Shown here one piece after another: positions 1 through 5,970 of a stretch of DNA of 10,843 bases. Made by a program: the position numbers and the translations under genes. Within the stretch, counting starts at the first letter, position 1. Each line of letters starts with the position of its first letter. The stretch spans positions 1 to 10,843 of the forward strand of contig JAOAES010000245.1 in NCBI GenBank assembly GCA_026416655.1, read 5' to 3'. The notes under the pieces are model-generated. The model made no database searches and was not told the DNA's origin. It saw only the letters and a program-made list of their open reading frames with translations. This DNA is from Fimbriimonadales bacterium. GTDB lineage: Bacteria > Armatimonadota > Fimbriimonadia > Fimbriimonadales > GBS-DC.

Positions 1-2126
1 GTGTAGCTCAAGGGACACTCGGCTACCTGTTCGGATGTGCCCTCTTCAACTATATAGCCGCCCGCCACGCCGCCTTCGTGACCGAGGTCGATAATCCAGT
101 CCGCTGTCTTAATCACATCCAGGTTATGCTCAATCACAATAACGGTGTTGCCCGCATCCACAAGGCGGTGCAGCACACCGAGCAGCTTACGCACATCCTC
201 GAAGTGCAGTCCGGTGGTCGGTTCGTCCAGAATATAGACCGTGTTGCCGGTAGCGCGTTTGCTGAGTTCTGTGGCGAGTTTGACGCGCTGCGCCTCGCCG
301 CCCGACAGCGTGGGCGCGGGCTGCCCAAGCCGAATGTAGTCCAGCCCCACATCATAAAGGGTCTGCAGCTTACGGGCAATTGCGGGGAACGGCGCGAAGA
401 ACGCCAGCGCCTCCTCCACCGTCATGTTCAGTACATCGGCGATGGTTTTGCCCTTGAACTTCACCTCCAGCGTCTCGCGATTATAGCGTTGCCCCTTGCA
501 CACCTCGCAGGGCACATAGACATCGGGCAGGAACTGCATCTCGATTTTAATCATCCCGTCGCCGCGGCAGGCTTCGCAGCGTCCCCCCTTCAAATTGAAG
601 CTGAATCTGCCCGGCTGATAGCCCCGTGCGCGGGCTTCGGGCGTGCTGGCGAACAGCTCGCGAATCGGGTCGAAGACGCCCGTGTAGGTGGCAGGGTTAC
701 TGCGCGGTGTGCGTCCGATGGGGGACTGGTCGATATCGATGACCTTATCCACGAACTCCAAGCCTTCGATGTGGTCATGCTCGCCCCAGAGACGGCGCGT
801 GCCGTACACATGGTACATCAGGCGGGGGAAGAGCGTCTCCTGAACCAGCGTGCTTTTGCCCGACCCCGACACGCCCGTAATGCACACAAACAGCCCCAGC
901 GGGATGCGCACGGTGAGGTTTTTGAGGTTGTTCGCACGCGCGCCGTGTAGGGTGAGCCAGCGTTCAGGATGAGGCGGACGGCGCATGGCGGGGATTTCAA
1001 TCTTGCGCTTGCCCGCGAGATACTGCCCCGTGAGGCTGTCGGGACAGTTTATCACCGCGTCCACCGTGCCTGCGACGACCACCTCGCCGCCGTGTTCGCC
1101 CGCGCCCGGTCCCAGGTCGATAACCCAGTCGGCGGAGCGGATGGTCTCCTCGTCGTGTTCCACCACCAGCACGGTGTTGCCCAAATCGCGCAGGCGTTGC
1201 AGCGTGTGGATGAGTTTCTGGTTGTCGCGCTGGTGTAGCCCGATGCTCGGTTCATCCAGCACATACAGCACGCCCATCAGCCCGGAGCCGATTTGCGTGG
1301 CGAGGCGAATGCGCTGCGCCTCGCCGCCCGAGAGCGTGGTCGCGGCGCGATCGAGCGTCAGATAGCCCAGCCCGACATCGAGCAGGAAGTTCAGGCGGGT
1401 ACGCACCTCTTTCAGAATCCGCTCGGCGATTACGCGCTCGCGCGGGGTAAGCTGCGATTCCAGTTCCGCAAACCAGCGCGCCGCCTCCTCGATGCTCATC
1501 GCCGTGACTTCCGCGATGTTCTTGCCCCCGACTGTCACGGCGAGGCTCTCCGGCTTGAGGCGTTTGCCCTGACACACGGGACAGGGGCGCGTCGCCATGA
1601 ACTGCTCCAGCTCCTGTTTGATATACTCGCTCTCGGTCTCCTCATAACGCCGCTTGAGGATGTTAATCACGCCCTCGAACTCTGTATCGATGTAGCGCGT
1701 GCGCCCCCAGCGGTTGCGGAACTCGACCGTTACATTCCCTTTCGTGCCGTACATCAGGGCGTGGAACTGTTCCGGCGAGAGATTTTGGAGGGGCGTGTCG
1801 ATGGTGAAGCCGAGCCGTTTGGCGACGCCTTCCAGCATCGCCAGCCGCCAGTCGGTTAGCTCGCCGTCGCGCTTCACAAACGGGCGTAGCGCGCCCTGCC
1901 GAATCGAGAGGCTGCGGTCGGGCGCAATCAGCTCCGCGTCGAACTCGGTTTTTGTGCCCAGCCCGGTGCATTCGGGGCACGCGCCGTAGGGGCTGTTGAA
2001 CGAAAAGTTGCGCGGTTCCAGCTCCCCCAGGCTGACGCCGCAATCGGGGCAGGCGAAATGCTCGGAAAAGTGCAACTCGGTATCGGGCGCGACAGGCTCT
2101 CCAGCAACGAGCAGAGTCGGAGGCAT
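1..2126 (-). CDS. uvrA: UvrA, excinuclease ABC subunit A, N-terminally short; 3' end outside window
   Basis: Damage-recognition ATPase of nucleotide excision repair, a cytosolic dimer that loads UvrB. Reading from the ATG at 2126, 708 codons stay open to the left edge, and the last visible residues (AECPLSYT) match the extreme C-terminus of UvrA, so only a short tail is missing there. In order: first zinc module C26/C29/C50/C53; ABC signature I LSGGEAQR 265-272; Walker B I around D291-E292; Walker A II GVSGSGKST 418-426; zinc module C517/C520/C540/C543; signature II 607-614; Walker B II around D634-E635. The oddity is at the front. C26 aligns with Cys253 of E. coli UvrA, so about 227 residues are absent, including Walker A of NBD I and the UvrB-binding domain. 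The codons upstream of the ATG show no UvrA similarity and guaA begins 96 bp away. The gene identity is certain; whether the product is functional, split or a decayed remnant is open. Confidence 0.93.
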   Translation of the reverse strand, partial: MPPTLLVAGEPVAPDTELHFSEHFACPDCGVSLGELEPRNFSFNSPYGACPECTGLGTKTEFDAELIAPDRSLSIRQGALRPFVKRDGELTDWRLAMLEGVAKRLGFTIDTPLQNLSPEQFHALMYGTKGNVTVEFRNRWGRTRYIDTEFEGVINILKRRYEETESEYIKQELEQFMATRPCPVCQGKRLKPESLAVTVGGKNIAEVTAMSIEEAARWFAELESQLTPRERVIAERILKEVRTRLNFLLDVGLGYLTLDRAATTLSGGEAQRIRLATQIGSGLMGVLYVLDEPSIGLHQRDNQKLIHTLQRLRDLGNTVLVVEHDEETIRSADWVIDLGPGAGEHGGEVVVAGTVDAVINCPDSLTGQYLAGKRKIEIPAMRRPPHPERWLTLHGARANNLKNLTVRIPLGLFVCITGVSGSGKSTLVQETLFPRLMYHVYGTRRLWGEHDHIEGLEFVDKVIDIDQSPIGRTPRSNPATYTGVFDPIRELFASTPEARARGYQPGRFSFNLKGGRCEACRGDGMIKIEMQFLPDVYVPCEVCKGQRYNRETLEVKFKGKTIADVLNMTVEEALAFFAPFPAIARKLQTLYDVGLDYIRLGQPAPTLSGGEAQRVKLATELSKRATGNTVYILDEPTTGLHFEDVRKLLGVLHRLVDAGNTVIVIEHNLDVIKTADWIIDLGHEGGVAGGYIVEEGTSEQVAECPLSY

Positions 2127-2132
2127 AAAAGG

Positions 2133-2138
2133 ATTATA
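2133..2138 (-). promoter_or_regulatory. -10 box TATAAT directly before the uvrA ATG (leaderless-type start)
   Basis: On the minus strand a perfect TATAAT is followed by six bases (CCTTTT) and then the ATG at 2126. Transcription would start on or within a base or two of the start codon, giving a leaderless mRNA. No Shine-Dalgarno sequence lies upstream and no good -35 box is seen at 17-18 bp spacing (GAACGG or CGAACG there). The same geometry precedes hisC in this window, which supports both calls. Confidence 0.55.
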
Positions 2139-2208
2139 CCTATTACTCGCTGTTCCCGTTCGTGAAAAGAGCAGGAGCGGGATAGGGCTATCGGGACAAA
2201 GAAACAGG

Positions 2209-2214
2209 TATCCT
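2209..2214 (+). promoter_or_regulatory. Candidate -10 box TATCCT before the guaA ATG
   Basis: TATCCT lies seven bases before the guaA ATG at 2222. No Shine-Dalgarno sequence is present between them, so a leaderless or near-leaderless start is the simplest reading. There is no recognisable -35 box. The match to TANNNT is weaker evidence than for uvrA and hisC. Together with the uvrA -10 box on the other strand it would make the 95-bp gap a divergent promoter region. Confidence 0.35.
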
Positions 2215-2221
2215 ATGCCCG

Positions 2222-3769
2222 ATGGCAACCCCAATCGGCGCACATGAGCAGGTTATCGTGCTGGACTTCGGTGGGCAGTACACGCAGCTAATCGCGCGGC
2301 GCGTGCGCGAGTGCAACGTGTTTTGCGAGATTCTGCCTTACGATACCCCGCTGTCGCAGTTGCGGGAACGCCGTCCGAAGGGGCTTATCTTGTCGGGCGG
2401 TCCGGCGAGTGTATATGAACCCGACGCACCGCGCGTGGACCCCGAGCTGTTCACATTGGGGATTCCCGTGCTGGGCATCTGCTACGGGCACCAGTTGATG
2501 GCGCACCTGCTGGGCGGCACGGTCGCGCCTGCGCCCCAACGCGAGTACGGGCGTACCCTGCTCACGGTTGTCCACGCGGAGCCGCTGTTCGACGAGCTGG
2601 ACTTCCACCTGACCTGCTGGATGAGCCACGGCGATAGCGTGGACACGCCCCCTGCAGGCTTCGTCGTGCTGGCGGAGACCGAGAACACCCCTGTTGCCGC
2701 GATGGGCGACCTGCAGCGCAACCTGTTTGGCGTGCAGTTCCACCCTGAAGTGGCGCACACGCCGTTCGGGATGCACCTGCTGCGCAACTTTCTCTACAAG
2801 GTATGCGGTTGTAAGGGCGACTGGACGATGCGTAATTTTATTCAAGAGAGCATCGTCAGTATCCGCGAGCAGGTCGGGCGTGAGCGCGTCCTGTGCGCCG
2901 TGAGTGGGGGCGTCGACTCCTGTACGGTCGCTGCGCTGGTGCAAAGGGCGATTGGCGAGCAACTCACCTGTATCTTCGTCGATCACGGGCTGATGCGTCA
3001 AGGTGAAGCGGAGCAGGTGCGCACGCTGTTCACGCAGCATTTCCCTGTGCGCCTGATTTTCGTGGACGCCCGCGAGCGGTTCCTGACGCGGCTCCAGGGC
3101 ATAACCGACCCTGAGCAGAAGCGTAAGATTATCGGCGAGGAGTTCGTGCGCGTCTTTGAAGCACATGCCGACGCGATTGGGCAGTGCCGCTTCCTGGCGC
3201 AGGGCACGCTCTATCCCGATGTAATCGAAAGCGGCGCGGGGATTGCGGCAACGATTAAGACCCATCACAACGTGGGCGGGCTGCCCGACTGGATGACGAT
3301 GGAGCTGATCGAACCCTTACGCTACCTGTTCAAGGACGAGGTGCGTCGCGTCGCGCTGGAGCTGGGCTTGCCCCCTGAAATCGTCTGGCGACAGCCGTTC
3401 CCTGGACCGGGGCTGGCGGTGCGTGTGCTGGGCGAAGTCACGGCAGAGAAGCTCGAGATTGTGCGCGCGGCGGACGCGATCCTGAACGAGGAACTCGCGC
3501 GTACGGGCTGGGCGCAGCGTGTTTGGCAGGCTTTGGCGGTGCTGCCCGATGTGCGCAGCGTGGGCGTGATGGGCGATCAGCGCACTTACGCACACCCTAT
3601 CGTGCTGCGCGTGGTGCATAGCGAGGATGCGATGACCGCTGAACCCGCCGAACTGCCATGGGATTTGCTGCTGCGCATCGCGAACCGCATCAGCAACGAG
3701 GTGCCCGGCGTAAACCGCGTGCTGTACGACTTGAGTTCTAAACCACCTGCCACAATAGAGTGGGAGTAA
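2222..3769 (+). CDS. guaA: GMP synthase (glutamine-hydrolysing)
   Basis: Converts XMP, ATP and glutamine to GMP, the last step of de novo guanine nucleotide synthesis, in the cytosol. The 515-residue product is normal length and complete. The N-terminal class I glutamine amidotransferase domain (about 9-195) has GGPASVY 59-65, the nucleophile C87 in GICYGHQ, and H174/E176 in FGVQFHPEV. The ATP-pyrophosphatase domain follows, with P-loop SGGVDS 228-233. The C-terminal dimerisation domain has the PFPGPGLAVRVLGE motif and ends with the family's KPPATIEWE. The start at 2222 puts the first beta-strand (VIVLDFGGQYTQL) about ten residues in, as expected; an earlier ATG at 2215 is in another frame. 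It is transcribed divergently from uvrA and no purine gene neighbours it. No hairpin terminator is visible after it; the porin promoter begins 14 bp past the stop codon. Confidence 0.97.
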   Translation: MATPIGAHEQVIVLDFGGQYTQLIARRVRECNVFCEILPYDTPLSQLRERRPKGLILSGGPASVYEPDAPRVDPELFTLGIPVLGICYGHQLMAHLLGGTVAPAPQREYGRTLLTVVHAEPLFDELDFHLTCWMSHGDSVDTPPAGFVVLAETENTPVAAMGDLQRNLFGVQFHPEVAHTPFGMHLLRNFLYKVCGCKGDWTMRNFIQESIVSIREQVGRERVLCAVSGGVDSCTVAALVQRAIGEQLTCIFVDHGLMRQGEAEQVRTLFTQHFPVRLIFVDARERFLTRLQGITDPEQKRKIIGEEFVRVFEAHADAIGQCRFLAQGTLYPDVIESGAGIAATIKTHHNVGGLPDWMTMELIEPLRYLFKDEVRRVALELGLPPEIVWRQPFPGPGLAVRVLGEVTAEKLEIVRAADAILNEELARTGWAQRVWQALAVLPDVRSVGVMGDQRTYAHPIVLRVVHSEDAMTAEPAELPWDLLLRIANRISNEVPGVNRVLYDLSSKPPATIEWE

Positions 3770-3782
3770 GTTCGGACACCCC

Positions 3783-3812
3783 TTGACTTTTTCTGTAAAG
3801 ATGGGGTAATAT
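3783..3812 (+). promoter_or_regulatory. Sigma70-type promoter for the SLH porin gene
   Basis: TTGACT at 3783-3788 (five of six to the -35 consensus) and TAATAT at 3807-3812 are 18 bp apart in a locally AT-rich patch that stands out in a GC-rich window. Transcription would begin near 3819, giving a leader of about 120 nt ahead of the porin start. The -10 could shift by a base or two within the TAATATATA run. Confidence 0.7.
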
Positions 3813-3818
3813 ATAGGG

Positions 3819-3940
3819 CGAAGGAGTTTCGGAGTGCGCAAGGGAATGCGCTTCAGGAAACCTTGGAACGGCTGAGTGCGCCTCTTCCCCCAAGCCTCAG
3901 GAACATCCTTCTAATCTAACTCATGGAGGAGGATGCTTCT
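3819..3940 (+). other. Long 5' leader of the porin mRNA with potential RNA structure
   Basis: The predicted transcript has about 120 nt before the start codon and no reading frame of its own that I can support. GCGCA 3836-3840 pairs with TGCGC 3847-3851 around a six-base loop. CTTGG 3862-3866 can pair with CCAAG 3890-3894, and CTGAG 3872-3876 with CTCAG 3896-3900; these two pairings interleave in pseudoknot order. I could not match the leader to a named riboswitch. It may control porin mRNA stability or translation, but the pairings are short and could be chance. Confidence 0.3.
3927..3932 (+). promoter_or_regulatory. Shine-Dalgarno site that fixes the porin start
   Basis: AGGAGG ends eight bases before the ATG at 3941. 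An in-frame ATG at 3921-3926 (position 3923) would lie across this site and has no ribosome site of its own. The product from 3941 begins directly with a signal peptide, so 3941 is preferred. Confidence 0.85.
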
Positions 3941-5830
3941 ATGAAGCGTTTACTCATTGCTGTGGCTGGTCTGAGCCTGACCACGGGCTTGACCTTCGCT
4001 CAGATGCGGGATGTCCCGCCTGGGCACTGGGCGTATCAGTCGATTGAGCAGCTGGTGCAGCTGGGCGTCATCGAGGGCTATCCCGATGGCACTTTCCGCC
4101 CGAACCGCACCATGACCCGTGCTGAGTTTGCGCAGGCGATCGCGCGCGCCTACCGCAACATCGACGAGCGACTGCGCGCGATTAACCAGCGCATCGAGGA
4201 GCTTTCGCGCCCCTCGCCCGCACCTCAGCCTGCTGACACCACTCAGCTCCAGAACCAGATCAACGAGCTGCGCGCGCAAGTGCAGGAACTGCAGAAGCTG
4301 AATGAAGCACTGCAAACCCTGCAGCGACTGGCGCAGACCTTCCAGCAGGAGCTGGCGGGGATGGGCGTGGACATCGACACGCTGAAGCGCGATATGGCGT
4401 CGCTGCGCGCCCGCGTGGAAGCGCTCGAAGGCAAGGAAGACAAGTTCAAAATGAGCGGCGACCTGACCTTCGGCGTGTACGGCGCGCACAGCATCGATGG
4501 CAAGGATGTGTACACCCTGAACCGCACGACTCTGGGTACGGGGCGACTGCTTGAGGAACTTGCCGTGACTCACGAGCTCGGGCTGACCTTCAGCGGTCAG
4601 ATTAACGAGGAAGTGTCTGGCTCGGCAACCTTCATCCTGGGCAACTTCCTGCCCTATGCGGGCGGCTCGGGCAAGAACCCCTTCACGAGCTTCAGCGGTC
4701 CCGCGACCGTCGGCAACACCGACATCGTCATCTGGGAAGCCTATGTGAAAGCGCCCATCGATGTGTTCGGTGCAAAGGTCGACGTGACGGTCGGTCGCTT
4801 CCCTGCAAAGCTCACGCCGTTCACCCTGCAGCGCATTAAGCCGAACTACTACCTGAACTTCCCGCGCTACGGCGATGGGGCGTTCCGTGTGGACGGCGGC
4901 GCGCTGGCGTTCAACTTCGACACCTTCCGCCTGAACCTCTGGGCGGCGCAGGTGAACCAGCAGTCGAACAACGGCGTGTTCAACGTGCTGCACTTCGCGA
5001 ACCACAACTCGACCACCAGCAGCCCGATGGAGCAGTTCGCGGGCGCACGCCTCGAGTTCGACGCCATCCGCGGCGAAGACACGAACTTGACCATCGGCGC
5101 GACCTACTACGCTGCGGGTATCGGCGCTGGGCAGAACTTCAACTTCGCGGGCGGTGGACCTGAAGCGGTGAACATCGACCGCGTGGATGTGTTCGGCGCG
5201 GATATCAAGGCGAAGTTCGCCGGCTTCAACATCGGCGTGGAGTACGCGCAGAGCAACTTCATGCGCGATGACTCGAACGTGCTGGATGAGGACAACTGGG
5301 CGCTGGACGCCAACATCGGCTACAACTTCAGCGAGAACCTCGGCCTGGTGGCTGGCTATCGCGAGGTGCGCCCGTACTTCGCAGCGCCGGGTTCGTGGGG
5401 TCGTGTCGGCTACTTGTACAACCCGTCCGACCTGCGCGGTTTCTACGCGGGCGTGAACTACAACGCTTCGCAGGATCTGAAGTTCAACCTGCAGGGTGCG
5501 TTCCTCGAGGGTACGGGTCGCGTCGTGGGTGGCTACACCAAGAACGACGAGGTCATTCAGGTGCTGGCGGGCGTCGACTACCGCTTGTCCGACCGCTGGA
5601 ACCTGTCGCTCAACTACGAGGGCGCGTACTGGAAAGTCGCTGGCGTCAAGCCCGTGTGGAACTACTTCACGCTGGGCGTCGGCTACAACCTCGGCGAGAA
5701 CGCCGCGCTGAATGTGCTGTACCAGATTCTCGACACCGACGGTAAGGGTGCAGCGGCGTTCAGCGGCGGTCCGGCTGCAGGCAAGAACAGCGGCGCGGTG
5801 GCTGCCACCACGCTCAGTGTCAAGTTCTAA
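3941..5830 (+). CDS. SLH-domain outer-membrane porin (SomA/SlpA-like)
   Basis: A 629-residue envelope protein, probably a trimeric porin tied to the cell wall. Residues 1-20 are a signal peptide (MKRLL, hydrophobic core, TFA before Q21). One S-layer homology domain follows at about 23-70 (DVPPGHWAYQSIEQL, GYPDGTFRPNRTMTRAEFAQA), which in this family binds wall polymer or peptidoglycan. Residues 72-165 form a heptad-rich coiled coil, interrupted by a Pro-rich patch at 91-97. From about 168 to the end the sequence alternates in beta-strand fashion with many aromatic strand ends and finishes in VKF; a C-terminal aromatic residue is typical of outer-membrane barrels. This layout matches cyanobacterial SomA/SomB and Deinococcota/Armatimonadota SLH porins. 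It has its own promoter and terminator, so it is monocistronic and probably abundant. Its substrate cannot be read from sequence. Confidence 0.9.
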   Translation: MKRLLIAVAGLSLTTGLTFAQMRDVPPGHWAYQSIEQLVQLGVIEGYPDGTFRPNRTMTRAEFAQAIARAYRNIDERLRAINQRIEELSRPSPAPQPADTTQLQNQINELRAQVQELQKLNEALQTLQRLAQTFQQELAGMGVDIDTLKRDMASLRARVEALEGKEDKFKMSGDLTFGVYGAHSIDGKDVYTLNRTTLGTGRLLEELAVTHELGLTFSGQINEEVSGSATFILGNFLPYAGGSGKNPFTSFSGPATVGNTDIVIWEAYVKAPIDVFGAKVDVTVGRFPAKLTPFTLQRIKPNYYLNFPRYGDGAFRVDGGALAFNFDTFRLNLWAAQVNQQSNNGVFNVLHFANHNSTTSSPMEQFAGARLEFDAIRGEDTNLTIGATYYAAGIGAGQNFNFAGGGPEAVNIDRVDVFGADIKAKFAGFNIGVEYAQSNFMRDDSNVLDEDNWALDANIGYNFSENLGLVAGYREVRPYFAAPGSWGRVGYLYNPSDLRGFYAGVNYNASQDLKFNLQGAFLEGTGRVVGGYTKNDEVIQVLAGVDYRLSDRWNLSLNYEGAYWKVAGVKPVWNYFTLGVGYNLGENAALNVLYQILDTDGKGAAAFSGGPAAGKNSGAVAATTLSVKF

Positions 5831-5865
5831 CGCGCTTCAGGGCAGGCTGCGCCTGCTCCATCCTT

Positions 5866-5902
5866 TCAGCCCCCTGCGTCTGCAGGGGGCTGATACATTT
5901 TT
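5866..5902 (+). terminator. Rho-independent terminator after the porin gene
   Basis: A perfect 12-bp stem, TCAGCCCCCTGC (5866-5877) with GCAGGGGGCTGA (5882-5893), closes a four-base loop and is followed by TACATTTTT. A smaller hairpin, GCAGGC/GCCTGC at 5842-5856, lies just upstream. This isolates porin transcription from the next gene. Confidence 0.92.
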
Positions 5903-5957
5903 AAGCACTCAGCGCAGGAACTCCTCCGCGCCCGTTGAACCCTTAATCACGCATACC

Positions 5958-5962
5958 GGAGG
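5958..5962 (+). promoter_or_regulatory. Shine-Dalgarno site of the sugar nucleotidyltransferase gene
   Basis: GGAGG lies eight bases before the ATG at 5971, fixing this start. It shows the organism uses Shine-Dalgarno initiation here and for the porin, in contrast to the apparently leaderless starts of uvrA, guaA and hisC. No clear -35/-10 pair is seen between the terminator at 5902 and this site. Confidence 0.85.
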
Positions 5963-5970
5963 ACTCCGTC

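Noticed and set aside
1..30. A stretch resembling a tRNA D-arm (TAGCTCA)
   Set aside because: No acceptor stem, anticodon arm or T-arm can be placed, and the bases encode the C-terminus of UvrA.
78..950. Long plus-strand open frame of 290 codons
   Set aside because: It is antisense to uvrA, whose minus-strand frame holds Walker A II, the zinc module and signature II. The plus-strand product has no recognisable domain. Long antisense frames are expected at this GC content.
1293..1859. Plus-strand open frame of 188 codons opposite uvrA
   Set aside because: It mirrors uvrA codons and has no domain or ribosome site; the minus-strand frame here carries ABC signature I.
2127..2230. A search for the missing UvrA N-terminus upstream of 2126
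   Set aside because: The same frame stays open, but its residues show no UvrA similarity, and the other frames and the rest of the window hold no such sequence.
2288..3268. Minus-strand open frame of 326 codons opposite guaA
   Set aside because: It is a shadow of guaA, which shows complete catalytic motifs in the plus strand.
3819..3940. A named riboswitch in the porin leader
   Set aside because: I compared it by eye with fluoride, cobalamin, c-di-GMP and c-di-AMP motifs and saw no convincing conserved core.
3950..5005. Minus-strand open frame of 351 codons opposite the porin gene
   Set aside because: Its His/Arg/Val-rich composition is the antisense of the porin coding sequence, and no domain is visible.
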